Source of the DNA: FEN-1297 sp963834015
GTDB taxonomy: Bacteria > Bacteroidota > Ignavibacteria > Ignavibacteriales > Ignavibacteriaceae
DNA length: 64,000 nt
NCBI GenBank assembly: GCA_963834015.1
Contig: CAWIAG010000002.1
Location: forward strand, 186,001-250,000
Direction: 5' to 3'
Below the pieces are notes generated by a model. The model did no database searches. It was given only the letters and a program-made list of their open reading frames with translations, and was not told the DNA's origin. This document shows positions 46,517-55,837 of this stretch, piece after piece; positions within the stretch are counted from its first letter, which is position 1; every line of letters begins with the position of its first letter. A program made the position numbers and the translations under genes.

Positions 46517-48997
46517 TTATTTCCCATTAATAAAATAGGTCGTGCCCGGAGTTGTATTAAAATCATAAACATAACTTTTTGTTAATTGTAAAGATTTTAG
46601 TTTTACCTTTTTGGAAATCAGAGGCTTCTTCCCTTCGGGTATCTGATAAAATGGATTAGTATTTTCACCATTAGCTATTTTCAATTTTATTTTTGAATTT
46701 GCCCTCAATGGAGTATAAGAGCGGATACGGCAATTACCTCCGAGCGTTGATTTAATCACCAGTTTTACAATTTTTCCATTTTTCCATTCCATATCTTCAA
46801 TTTTAAAACCGCCGCGAGCACAAAGCCCCTTAACGTTACCGTCTTTCCATTTATCGGGTAATGCCGGCAAAACTTGTATCGAACCATCCTGGCTTTGCAG
46901 CAGCATTTCTGCAAGTCCAGTGGTAAAGCCAAAATTGCCGTCAATTTGAAAAGGCGGGCAGGCATCAAACATGTTGGGGTATGTGCCCCCTTTTCCATAA
47001 AAATCAATATGGCTGTAGTCGCAACTATCCACAGGACTTATCTGATCGGTCATTAATTTATAGGCATGGTTGCCATCAAGAAAATGTGCCCAAAGGTTTA
47101 TCTTCCAATTCATCGACCATCCCGTAGAAGGATCGCCGCGGTAAACAAGCGAGGTACGTGCAGCATTAAAAAGTTCGGGTGTCCTGAATGGTGAAATCTG
47201 GTTCGAAGGAAATACACCGTACAAATGTGAAACATGACGGTGGTGATCACTTGGATTATCCCAGTCATAAAGCCATTCCTGCAATTGTCCATACTGCCCA
47301 ATCTGCATTGGAGGCAATCGTTTCAATGTTTCCTTCATTTTTCGAACCAGTTCTTTATCGGTTTTAAGAATTACAGCGGCTTTAATAGTTTTATTAAAAA
47401 GATCAAAAAGCAGTTGGTTATCCATAGTTGTTCCGGCTGAAATGGAAGATTCCGGATGACATGACGGGGAGTTTTCCGGCGAAACTGAAGGACAAACAAC
47501 CAACCATTTGTGAGTTGGTTCTTCTACTAAAAAACTTAGGAAAAACTCAACCGCTCCTTTCATTATAGGATATACTGATTTAAGATATTTTTTATCTCCA
47601 TTGAAAGCATATTTTTCCCATAAATGCTGACAAAGCCATGCTCCACCCATCGGCCACATACCCCAGTATGAACCGTCAATTGGTCCGTTTATACGCCAAA
47701 TATCGGTATTGTGGTGCAGAACCCAACCCTCAGCTCCATACATCACTCGTGCAGTTTGTTTTCCTGTTTCTGAGAGTTCGCGGATCATTTGGATTAGAGG
47801 TTCATTCAATTCACTTAGGTTTGTAACTTCAGACGGCCAATAATTCATTTCAGTATTTATGTTTACAGTGTATTTGCTGTCCCATGGTGGAAAAAGCTGG
47901 TTATTCCAAAGACCTTGTAGAGTCGTAGGCTGGCCACCAGGTTGTGAGGAAGAAATCAGAAGGTATCTACCAAACTGAAAATACAATTCTGCCAATTGAG
48001 GATCATTATCTTTAGCAAATTGTTCAATCCGGATATTAGTCGGATTGTTAATAGAATCTGTCTGCCCAAGATCCAAAGAGACTCTATTAAAGTATTTTTG
48101 ATAAAAAGATATATGGTCGTTTAGTAATTGGCTGTACTCTTTTGATACTGCTTTTGAAAGATAGTTTTCAGCACGTTCGCCTGCATTAGCACTAATATTA
48201 TGGTAATTAATAAAATTAGAGGCAATTGAAATAAACAAAACAGCGCTATTGGCACCGGTAACAGTTAGTGAGGAATCGTTGAAAATCACTCTTCCTCCAT
48301 CAGGAATTACCTTAACTAAAGCTTGAAATTTCACAGCGCCATTTACAGTTTCGTGGTCACACGTAGTACCGGTCATTTTAAGCTCATCGTTACTATCTAA
48401 AGAAATTTTCACATTTGCCGGAGAATCCATGAAAGCAGAAAAGTTAATCTTTCCCGGTTTATCAGCCGTAAGCCGAACAACTATTACCTGATCGGGAAAT
48501 GACGTAAATACCTCACGATTGAAATTAATTTCATTACTTGTGTATTTAATAGTTGCGACCGCTTTCTCAAGATTCAGTTCTCGATAATAATTAGAGAATT
48601 TCTCTAATCCCGGGAAAACAAGATTCAGGTTTCCAACTGTTTGATACGGCATCCCCTGCGAGGTTTTTGAAATGACTTTTTGATTTGCTAAATCCTGCGC
48701 TTCCTTATATCTACCTTCAAATATCAACTTTCTGATTAGCGGCAATGCTGCTTTGGCATCCGGATTATCATTACGATTTGGTTGGCCCGCCCAAACGGTA
48801 TTCTCGTTAAGCTGAATTTTTTCGCAAGAGGGATCCCCAAAAATCATAGCGCCCAGCCTGCCATTACCTAATGGCAATGCCTCAACCCACTGACCAGCAG
48901 GCCTGTTATACCATAATTTTAGCACAGAATTATTTTGCCCAGCCAAATCCAAAAGTAATACCAGGCTTAACACCAGGACTGTTAGAAAATTTCTCAT
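46517..48997 (-). CDS. Secreted GH95 alpha-1,2-L-fucosidase
   Basis: An 826-residue exported GH95 enzyme (signal MRNFLTVLVLSLVLLLDLAG). The N-terminal beta domain has LWYNRPAGQWVEALPLGNGR and GAMIFGDPSCEKIQLNENT. The helical barrel has WDSKYTVNINTEMNYWPSE with the two catalytic-type Asn, and CPPFQIDGNFG with the Asp base. It inverts terminal alpha-1,2-fucose (or galactose in some members). It is the first gene of the GH95-GH30-GH29 operon. The nearest predicted promoter is the ghost promoter at 49930-49971. Confidence 0.9.
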   Translation of the reverse strand: MRNFLTVLVLSLVLLLDLAGQNNSVLKLWYNRPAGQWVEALPLGNGRLGAMIFGDPSCEKIQLNENTVWAGQPNRNDNPDAKAALPLIRKLIFEGRYKEAQDLANQKVISKTSQGMPYQTVGNLNLVFPGLEKFSNYYRELNLEKAVATIKYTSNEINFNREVFTSFPDQVIVVRLTADKPGKINFSAFMDSPANVKISLDSNDELKMTGTTCDHETVNGAVKFQALVKVIPDGGRVIFNDSSLTVTGANSAVLFISIASNFINYHNISANAGERAENYLSKAVSKEYSQLLNDHISFYQKYFNRVSLDLGQTDSINNPTNIRIEQFAKDNDPQLAELYFQFGRYLLISSSQPGGQPTTLQGLWNNQLFPPWDSKYTVNINTEMNYWPSEVTNLSELNEPLIQMIRELSETGKQTARVMYGAEGWVLHHNTDIWRINGPIDGSYWGMWPMGGAWLCQHLWEKYAFNGDKKYLKSVYPIMKGAVEFFLSFLVEEPTHKWLVVCPSVSPENSPSCHPESSISAGTTMDNQLLFDLFNKTIKAAVILKTDKELVRKMKETLKRLPPMQIGQYGQLQEWLYDWDNPSDHHRHVSHLYGVFPSNQISPFRTPELFNAARTSLVYRGDPSTGWSMNWKINLWAHFLDGNHAYKLMTDQISPVDSCDYSHIDFYGKGGTYPNMFDACPPFQIDGNFGFTTGLAEMLLQSQDGSIQVLPALPDKWKDGNVKGLCARGGFKIEDMEWKNGKIVKLVIKSTLGGNCRIRSYTPLRANSKIKLKIANGENTNPFYQIPEGKKPLISKKVKLKSLQLTKSYVYDFNTTPGTTYFINGK

Positions 48998-49159
48998 AAT
49001 TGTTTTCTATTTTAAACAAATTTTAATTTATTTTCTGATACTAAGATTAAAAAGAAAATAAAATAAATTGTTATTCTTACAGAAATTATTGCTTTGACAA
49101 TTACTTTTGTTATTACCTGTAATATTAAATATTTCAATTATTGTTAGTTTCTTTAATTT

Positions 49160-49192
49160 AAAACCCCAATAATAATATTTATTGGGGTTTTG
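49160..49192. terminator. Terminator-like hairpin upstream of GH95
   Basis: AAAACCCCAATAA and TTATTGGGGTTTT form a stem of about 13 bp with a short loop. It is placed where a gene reading minus from about 49.9 kb would have ended, and no intact gene is there now. Confidence 0.6.
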
Positions 49193-49228
49193 TTTGGAGA
49201 TAATAAGTTTAGATTAACAGTATATCAT

Positions 49229-49422
49229 TTACCAATACGTCATTTGTTGTTTAGCATTTTCTTACTTTCTGACTCTGTCACAGAATTTATATCTTTAAGC
49301 AATTCAATATATTCTTTAACAAGTTTCATTGTCCGGTATGTTATTTCTATTATTGAATTTTCCGTTAATTTTTTTATCAACTTCCTGATTGTTCCTGATG
49401 CTTGATAAATCTGTTTACGGTA
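49229..49422 (-). pseudogene. Unrecognised coding-like fragment
   Basis: A 60-odd codon minus frame with no proper start reads KYRKQIYQASGTIRKLIKKL, then ITYRTMKLVKEYIELLKDIN, ending KKMLNNK. It is helical and charged like a small helical-bundle protein, but I cannot name it. It lies just before the hairpin at 49160. Confidence 0.3.
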
Positions 49423-49603
49423 TTTTAACTATCCCGGGTCTCTGATTGACTAAAAATCGAGGAGAGTTCATACGAGTTATCCAATTTCTATATGAAATCT
49501 CACTACGAAGGTTGTATTTACTTTGGACAGGATATCGAACTCTTTTTTCGATTGCCTTCAGCAGTGATCTTCTCAGATTAAACTATTTAATAGGCTGCAA
49601 ATG

Positions 49604-49681
49604 TCATTTCATAAAGATCATTTTACTATCAGCAACAAAGTTTCCGGCTTCGATGCGATAGATATAAACACCTGAAGCTAA
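49604..49681 (-). pseudogene. Orphan tail of a type IX sorting domain
   Basis: The minus strand reads LASGVYIYRIEAGNFVADSK then MIFMK and a stop, the exact end pattern of the sorting domains at 27856, 40868, 41790 and 58180. Nothing upstream continues the frame, so the body of a secreted protein has been deleted. Confidence 0.8.
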
Positions 49682-49929
49682 TTTTTTTCTAAAACTGCAG
49701 CTAGCAACGATCATTTTTCCTACTCAAAATATTAATTTGATCTTATGTTATTATTATTTACATAAAATTCTAATATTTTGAGAATTATTTTTTTTACTGT
49801 GCATAAATGCTAATAATTATTTGCAGCCCAGGATAGCATTCTTTCTTTTTATGAAAAAGTTATTACCGATTCTTTAATGAAAAACCTTCTCAATTGGATA
49901 GCGCTACTCATCAATTAGTTAGTTTACAA

Positions 49930-49971
49930 TTGAACCGTTTCAATAATATAAAAATATTTTTTAAAAGGCAA
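49930..49971 (-). promoter_or_regulatory. Orphan promoter with LacI-type operator (ghost of a deleted gene)
   Basis: On the minus strand TTGCCT (49971-49966), 17 bp, TATTAT (49948-49943), then TTGAAACGGTTCAA (49943-49930). The first intact gene downstream, GH95, starts more than 930 bp away. The remains of a sorted protein (49604-49681) lie between. The rest of 48998-50441 is AT-rich with no recognisable gene. Confidence 0.6.
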
Positions 49972-50375
49972 GAAAAAATAGTTTATATGATCTTATTATT
50001 CTATAATATTTATCCCTGCAGTAAAAATGTTTAACCGGAATTTAGCTATAAAATATTGGAAAATATTATTTTACAAAGAATTTCTATTGTAATCCTTTTC
50101 AAGTTAGAATTAATGCAATAAATAAAATATTTGTGCGGCAAATTGAAGCGAAGTAAAATTAATTTTCTCAAAAGATGAGTTACATAAATTAACATGATTT
50201 AAATTATTGAGCTGACAATTATAAAAGCAATTATAATATTTAATAATCTACCTGAAGGAGAGGTGCTTAGCTATGCCATTTAGTCTCCCATTAGTCATGT
50301 ATTAAAACAAGAATGAGATTGAATAAAAATGAACTGTTAAGCGGACATTGAGGCATTTCCTATCTATGAAAATAG

Positions 50376-50433
50376 AAGCATTCTATACTTTCAAAACAAA
50401 TTCAAAAGAACTTATTAGATGTATAGAATGCTT
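50376..50433. terminator. 13-bp perfect inverted repeat after amt
   Basis: AAGCATTCTATAC (50376-50388) and GTATAGAATGCTT (50421-50433) are perfect complements around a 32-base loop, 9 bp past the amt stop. It could be a long-loop terminator on the minus strand or another kind of inverted repeat. Confidence 0.45.
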
Positions 50434-50441
50434 AATAAAAA

Positions 50442-51749
50442 TTAAAAAGAGTAACCGCTTTCACCATGCTGGCTTAAATCAAGCCCGTCAAGTTCATCCT
50501 CTTCTTTAACCCGTATTCCTAATGTCTTATCCAGGATTTTAAGAATAACCAAAGTAACAGTGAATGAATAAGCAATTGTTGCTAAAACACTTATAGCTTG
50601 AATACCCAGAAGATTTATATTACCCAAAAGTAAGCCGTCGCTTCCGGCAGGGTTAATTACTTTTGATGCAAATATCGCAACCATCAATGCACCGAAAGTA
50701 CCTCCCACACCATGCACTCCAACAGCATCCAGAGAGTCGTCATATCCAAGTCTATTTTTAGCTCCAACCGCATAATAACATATAACTCCTACACCAAATC
50801 CAATCAACAAAGCAGGAAGCGGTCCGACAAACCCTGCACAAGGAGTTATTGCTACTAATCCGGCCACAGCACCGGATGCTGCGCCAAGAGCTGTAGGCTG
50901 CCCGCGGTCGATCCATTCAATAAATAACCATGACATTGTTGCGGCGGCTGCAGCAATGTGTGTAGCTACGAATGCAGAAGTTGCAAGTGAGCCAGAAGTT
51001 AAAGCACTCCCTGCATTAAATCCGAACCATCCGAACCATAGAAGAGCTGCACCAGTAAGAGTCATAGTTAAATTATTTGGTTTTGTAATTTCATCCGAAT
51101 GTACCTTTCGTTTACCAATCATTATTGCTGCCGCAAGTGCGGCAGTACCGGAACTGATGTGCACTACAAGTCCGCCGGCAAAATCCAATGCACCCATGTT
51201 TCTTATCCAGCCGCCTGTTCCCCAAACCCAATGAGCTATCGGACAGTAGACAAAAGTAGTCCAAAGTAATAAAAATAATAGATAAGTTTTAAATTTAAAT
51301 CGTTCTGCAAAAGCGCCGGTTATAAGAGCAGGAGTAATTACTGCAAACATCATCTGGAACATCATGTATGCCTGATGAGGTACTGTTGCAGCATAATCCG
51401 GGTCCGGAGCAGCCCCAACACCGTTTAACCCTGCCCAGCTTAAATTACCAATAAAGTGCGCTACATCCGGCCCAAAAGCCAAACTATAACCAATTAGCAC
51501 CCATTGAACGGAAACAACGCCAAGTGCAATGAAACTCTGCATTATTGTACCCAGTACATTTTTTCGTCTTACCATTCCTCCGTAAAAGAGAGCAAGGCCC
51601 GGAGTCATTAACATTACAAGTGCGGTCGATACCAGCAGCCAGGCAGTATCACCTTTATCTACTGACAATACGGCCGCAGTATCTTTCGCATAAACAGATG
51701 TTACTCCGGCAGCAATTAGAAAAAATAAAAAACTCAGCCTGAATTTCAT
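50442..51749 (-). CDS. amt: Ammonium transporter Amt
   Basis: A 435-residue channel with a cleavable N-terminal signal and eleven membrane helices. TAWLLVSTALVMLMTPGLAL opens TM1; DFAGGLVVHISSGTAALAAA contains the first pore His and AVGVHGVGGTFGALMVAIFA the second. It conducts NH3/NH4+ across the inner membrane. The gene lies 42 bp after glnK on the same strand, the classical glnK-amt arrangement, and GlnK should gate it. It is the only conserved housekeeping unit in an otherwise decayed stretch. Confidence 0.93.
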   Translation of the reverse strand: MKFRLSFLFFLIAAGVTSVYAKDTAAVLSVDKGDTAWLLVSTALVMLMTPGLALFYGGMVRRKNVLGTIMQSFIALGVVSVQWVLIGYSLAFGPDVAHFIGNLSWAGLNGVGAAPDPDYAATVPHQAYMMFQMMFAVITPALITGAFAERFKFKTYLLFLLLWTTFVYCPIAHWVWGTGGWIRNMGALDFAGGLVVHISSGTAALAAAIMIGKRKVHSDEITKPNNLTMTLTGAALLWFGWFGFNAGSALTSGSLATSAFVATHIAAAAATMSWLFIEWIDRGQPTALGAASGAVAGLVAITPCAGFVGPLPALLIGFGVGVICYYAVGAKNRLGYDDSLDAVGVHGVGGTFGALMVAIFASKVINPAGSDGLLLGNINLLGIQAISVLATIAYSFTVTLVILKILDKTLGIRVKEEDELDGLDLSQHGESGYSF

Positions 51750-51791
51750 TATATATTTCTCCTTAATTTAATTAATTTTAAAACTTATGTA

Positions 51792-52130
51792 TTAAAGTGC
51801 CTCTTCACCGGTTTCTTCAGTCCGGACCCTGATTACCTCATCAATAGGAACGATAAATATTTTGCCGTCCCCCACTTCCCCGGTTTTAGACGTATTTACA
51901 ATTATTGAAATAGCTTTATCTACCGAATTATCCGGGCAAACAAGCTCAATTTTTATTTTGGGAACGAATTCAATTTTGTACTCGGCACCCCTATATATTT
52001 CCCTGTGTCCTTTTTGCCTGCCATAGCCTTTAACTTCTGTTATGGTAATACCCCTGAATCCGGCATCCTGCAGATTATGATGAACATCGTCAAGTTTGTG
52101 CGGACGTATTATGGCGATTATCATTTTCAT
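51792..52130 (-). CDS. glnK: Nitrogen regulatory protein P-II (GlnK)
   Basis: A 112-residue PII protein. The T-loop has the uridylylatable Tyr exactly at residue 51 (REIYRGAEYKIEF) and the B-loop reads KTGEVGDGKIFIVPI. It senses 2-oxoglutarate, ATP and ADP and plugs Amt under nitrogen excess. The ATG is preceded by CAGGAGGTATAAA, one of the best ribosome-binding sites in the window, which overlaps the stop of the small frame at 52132. Immediately upstream of amt. Confidence 0.94.
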   Translation of the reverse strand: MKMIIAIIRPHKLDDVHHNLQDAGFRGITITEVKGYGRQKGHREIYRGAEYKIEFVPKIKIELVCPDNSVDKAISIIVNTSKTGEVGDGKIFIVPIDEVIRVRTEETGEEAL

Positions 52131-52131
52131 T

Positions 52132-52416
52132 TTATACCTCCTGGTTATCTAATATTTTGAACATGTAATTTAATTTTTTAACTGCGGATTTAAATTTTAC
52201 ATTATTAATGTTAATGAAACTGTTAACCTGATCCCCGGAAAAAATATGTTCGGTAAAACAGGCAAATGAATATTTCCGTGAAAAATAAAAATTTAGGTTG
52301 AAGACAGATAATAGTTCATTAATACGATTGGATAAATACACGCGCGCCGGTATGTTTTTTCCGCAGGCATTTCCTTTATTTAAATTCAAGAATATTTCCC
52401 TTTTAAAAATTTCCAA
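52132..52416 (-). CDS. Hypothetical 94-residue protein upstream of glnK
   Basis: A small frame ending one base before glnK. It begins MEIFKREIFLNLNKGNACGK and contains two further Cys-type positions (SFACF), a basic C-terminal half and no membrane helix. I do not recognise it. The close spacing suggests a gene, but the sequence could be the AT-rich glnK leader. No clear ribosome-binding site precedes the ATG. Confidence 0.3.
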   Translation of the reverse strand: MEIFKREIFLNLNKGNACGKNIPARVYLSNRINELLSVFNLNFYFSRKYSFACFTEHIFSGDQVNSFININNVKFKSAVKKLNYMFKILDNQEV

Positions 52417-52801
52417 TTACTATCTTGATTAATAAACAATTTTTGAAAACTTATAAAGTTTCCTGCCAGGAAAATCTTTTGTTTTTCCCTTTTAAAACTA
52501 AAATAATACATTAATCTATTAACTTAAATGAATTAGAACCGGTTATTAAAACGGCGCTTTCAGCTTAAATATACCTGAACTGATTTTTATAATTACTTGT
52601 GTTGGCATGTTCGAGGTTAAACAAAATAATATAGAAATATTCACATCAGAATTTTTTCACAAGCAATCAAAAAAAACATTTTCTTACACCTGTTAAGGAT
52701 TTTAATAAATTTCGTTTGTTAACTTATTATATTAAATAATTAAGTTCAAGAGTTGATATAATTAAATTAATTAATTATTGAGGGCTGAATAGTATAAAAG
52801 A

Positions 52802-52966
52802 TTAAGCCGGACGAAAAATTGGAAGTCCAAATTCTAATAGCCGATAATTGCCCTGATAATCTCCGTTTTTTAAATCGTTTATTGCTTGTACTGACCACTT
52901 GCCGTTATGGTTTATCCCTTCAAAAGAGCAAATGAAAATTAAATATATTGAGTTAAATTGATATCA
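52802..52966 (-). pseudogene. Orphan C-terminal coding fragment
   Basis: The minus strand reads FEGINHNGKWSVQAINDLKN, then GDYQGNYRLLEFGLPIFRPA and a stop. It is clearly protein-like but begins after a stop codon near 52967 and has no start. The family is not recognised. It lies between the glnK leader and the CE15 fragment; the rest of 52417-53080 is AT-rich with no gene. Confidence 0.45.
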
Positions 52967-53080
52967 ATATATCCCCTGATTAAGTGTAAAACTAATATAT
53001 GAAGCAGAATTATTTGTAAATTAAAAAGGTATAAAATATCTTATACTATTTTAAGTTATTATACAAGCCTCTAACTATAA

Positions 53081-53938
53081 AAAGAATCAAACTTTGAAAG
53101 CTTCCGGCCAGGTTCCGGTTATAATAATAATTGGCGAGGGATTCAGGACTCCACTGGACAGGTTTGGAGTTTATGCAACATGAACGGATGGGGTGTATGT
53201 GTTTTTGATGCAGGATCGCTTCAACCGGATAACGGCTCGGGATTAACCAGTTACCTGATCGGGTTATGTAATAAGGGTAATTGGAGGAAACCAACTGATT
53301 GGGGTACCCTGGGTGCATGGAGCTGGGGTGTAAGCAGGCTAATTGATTATTTCCAGACCGATAAAGAAGTTGATGCGGCAAAGTTAGGCGTTACAGGGCA
53401 CTCGCGTTACGGAAAAGCAGCAATAGTTGCAATGGCTTATGAACCCCGGCTGGCAATTGCTTTTCCGAGCTGCGGTGGAAGCCTGGGTACAAAAATGAAC
53501 AGACGGCATTGGGGGCAGGATCTTGAAGATTCCGGATGGGACCGTGAGTATCATTGGGTTGCAGGGAACTTTTTCAAATGGATGGGAGAATTAAATGCAG
53601 GCAGCTACCTGCCCCGTAAAATAGAACTATGTCCGGTTGATGCTCACTCACTGCTTTCACTTTGTGCACCCCGGCCTGTGTTCCTTAACGGAGGTAATCA
53701 GGATACATGGACTGATCCATATGGTATATATCTTACCGGAGTCGGTGCAACCCCGGTTTATAATTTACTCGGCAAGCAAGGACTGATAATGCCTGATGAA
53801 AAGCCTATTGTTGATACAGATTATATTTCCGGAAATATAGCATATAGATATCATAACGGGGGACATTCGGATGCACCGGATTGGCCGGCATTTTTCCAAT
53901 TTGCAGCAAAATATTTTAAAGTCCCGGAATCAAAATAA
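53081..53938 (+). pseudogene. N-terminally truncated CE15 glucuronoyl esterase
   Basis: An open frame of about 285 codons whose first usable ATG is at 53180, while homologous sequence continues upstream (RPGSGYNNNWRGIQDSTGQV) to a stop at 53078. It has the CE15 nucleophile elbow VTGHSRYGKAA, the SCGGSLGTKMNRRHWGQDL region and the His in YRYHNGGHSDAPDW. Complete bacterial enzymes have about 400 residues, so the signal peptide and N-terminal third are missing. CE15 enzymes cut the ester between glucuronate of xylan and lignin. The active-site residues remain, so decay may be recent. It is the only plus-strand enzyme in this half of the window. Confidence 0.8.
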
Positions 53939-54016
53939 TTATTTAAAATAGGAAAAGTATTTTTTGAATATTAATTGAAGCGTCTGGTTAAATTCTGGAT
54001 GCAGCGGAAATGGATT

Positions 54017-54574
54017 TTAATTGTAATTGACCGTAACATTAAAACCTGTTTCACCAGTATATACACCTACAGGCTGATCAGCGCCAACAGTTAAGGTAGC
54101 ACCGACAGATATTGTTTGAGCGCCTGAAATCAGCATACCGGTTCCGGAAGGCGAACTTGTAAAATTACTAATTTCCATTGTACCTGAACCTGAAGTTCTA
54201 GTAATTTCATAAGCTGATGTTGGAAGAGTTATAGTATATGTATAATTCCCCTGGCCCCTAACCTGGAAAGTAGCTGCTGTAATCATACCTGAAGAAGCAG
54301 GTAATGTAATACCTGTTGTTACCGACCTGATACCTGCCGGATCGAGGGTTACTATACCCGAAGATGAACCGGCTATAATATTCCCAAAATTCATATCGGT
54401 TGTTTTATTTATTCCAATAGGTGTAACGATTGTAGCCGTTACTGATGCAGTAGCGGAGGCGGACCGCTGTGCAAATACTAATTGACCGGAATAATTAAAA
54501 AACATCATTCCGCTAATTACGAAACATTTCCAATATATTGGTTTTTTTGAAAATAAATTTAGTTTATTAAGCAT
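54017..54574 (-). CDS. Exported DUF4402 protein
   Basis: A 185-residue exported protein with a long signal region. The mature part has the DUF4402 pattern: ASATASVTATIVTPIGINKT, MNFGNIIAGSSSGIVTLDP, then TGITLPASSGMITAATFQVR, ending YTGETGFNVTVNYN. DUF4402 domains are Ig-like beta-sandwiches in fimbria-like surface proteins. It is probably assembled on the surface; no partner is adjacent except the pilin-like gene 550 bp upstream. Confidence 0.85.
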   Translation of the reverse strand: MLNKLNLFSKKPIYWKCFVISGMMFFNYSGQLVFAQRSASATASVTATIVTPIGINKTTDMNFGNIIAGSSSGIVTLDPAGIRSVTTGITLPASSGMITAATFQVRGQGNYTYTITLPTSAYEITRTSGSGTMEISNFTSSPSGTGMLISGAQTISVGATLTVGADQPVGVYTGETGFNVTVNYN

Positions 54575-55125
54575 ACATATTAATTAAAAATCTATCGCTA
54601 ATCATCAATTCTGTTAATTCTATCTCAACAAAAGAAAAAATTCTAATAAAATTTCAAAAACAAATTAAAATTGCAGTATTCAAATCAGGATTACTATTTA
54701 CTCTAGAAATTATAAATAAACAATAAACCTATATTTGTCAATGTATAAAAATATTATGTAAAAAGCATCTTCTAATCGATAAGCGGGATAAATTATGTTT
54801 CTCACTTTTTATTTTAAAATACTTTTTAATTTTATCAAAAAGTAACTTTTAATTTTGTGAAGAATATTTTTTTGGAATATAAAAGAAGTAGTTAAAGTAT
54901 TTGCCGTTTTTAAAATTTAATTGAAGCTTAGGCACATAAAAAAAATAGAATGAATGAAAATATTTTATCTTTTTATTTCCGATTTAAAAGTATTGAATCT
55001 AATTTTGGCTCTTAAACCCGGTTTAGCAGATTCAAATAAATAACATAAAATATTTTTAGTTCGAGGAATTTAAAAATCCTTAACCAAACGGCTAAGGATT
55101 TTCGGTTAAAGGATTTGGCAGGAAA
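54575..55125. other. Gap between DUF4402 and pilin-like genes
   Basis: AT-rich, no gene recognised. It includes the terminator at 55072-55103 for the pilin-like gene. Confidence 0.6.
55072..55103 (-). terminator. Terminator of the pilin-like gene
   Basis: On the minus strand AAAATCCTTAGCC, loop, GGTTAAGGATTTTT: a 13-bp stem ending in a T-run, 23 bp past the stop of the 55126 gene. Confidence 0.8.
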
Positions 55126-55518
55126 TTAATCAATAATAGCAACAGAGTCTGCTAAAGGGGGTACCCTGACAAATATTTGAGCTGTAACATAATTAGTACC
55201 GCTGGCAATTTGAGTTCCAACTCCCTGGAATGTAATTCCGGTTGCTGAGCCTGCCGTAGAGATTGTATAAGCGCCATTTGCATCCGATGCCAAATTATTT
55301 GGAATTGTATAATTAGCATATGAACTTCCACCGCCGCCCAATGAGGAAGGTTTATTGTAATATTCATGTGCCATAGCCGCTAGATTGTTAAGATCACTTA
55401 CTACAGAGTCCCTGTTACCTGAAACTGAATTAGCGTTAAACAAGTTTATACCTACTACAATAGCTATCCCGACAATTATTACCCCAAGTACGATTAAAAG
55501 AAGTTGCTGCTGGCCCAT
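55126..55518 (-). CDS. Pilin-like protein with minimal leader
   Basis: A 130-residue protein that starts MGQQQLLLIVLGVIIVGIAI, one strong helix, followed by an amphipathic helix (SVVSDLNNLAAMAHEYYNKP) and a small beta region with GGGGSSYANYTIP. This is the layout of a type IV pilin or pseudopilin, yet only Met-Gly precedes the hydrophobic stem, without a basic leader or the usual Glu5. It may be processed after Gly2 or used unprocessed. Its start has a GGAGATCT ribosome-binding site. It has no visible assembly genes nearby. Confidence 0.72.
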   Translation of the reverse strand: MGQQQLLLIVLGVIIVGIAIVVGINLFNANSVSGNRDSVVSDLNNLAAMAHEYYNKPSSLGGGGSSYANYTIPNNLASDANGAYTISTAGSATGITFQGVGTQIASGTNYVTAQIFVRVPPLADSVAIID

Positions 55519-55837
55519 TTTTTAGATCTCCTCAATTTATAAGTTACGTTTCGTCATGGTTTAATTGTTAATTAATAATTTCTATCGTCTTTGGTTTATA
55601 TAAAAAAGCATGCCAGTTATTTTAATATATATATTCCTGATAAATAAAGAACTCTCCTAAAGGAAAAATATAAAATGTAAATGTTACCGGTAATTATTAC
55701 AACAAAGTTTTTATGGAAAATATTTTATTTCAGGAAAGTCGAATTGTTTACTGAATTTACTCAAATGATATTTTGTGAATTTCGAATACTAATTAAATAT
55801 CCATTTATATCTTAAAATAAAAAGATGCTCCTTATTT

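Noticed and set aside
49229..49422. Intact helical-bundle gene upstream of the hairpin at 49160
   Set aside because: No usable start codon or ribosome-binding site; kept only as a coding-like fragment.
50256..50310. Ten-codon frame after GGAGAGG (MPFSLPLVMY)
   Set aside because: Too short, with no neighbour it could attenuate on the plus strand; the ribosome-binding match is probably chance.
52590..52640. Sigma54-type promoter (TTGGCATG...) in front of glnK
   Set aside because: The sequence is on the wrong strand and lacks the -12 GC element at the right spacing.
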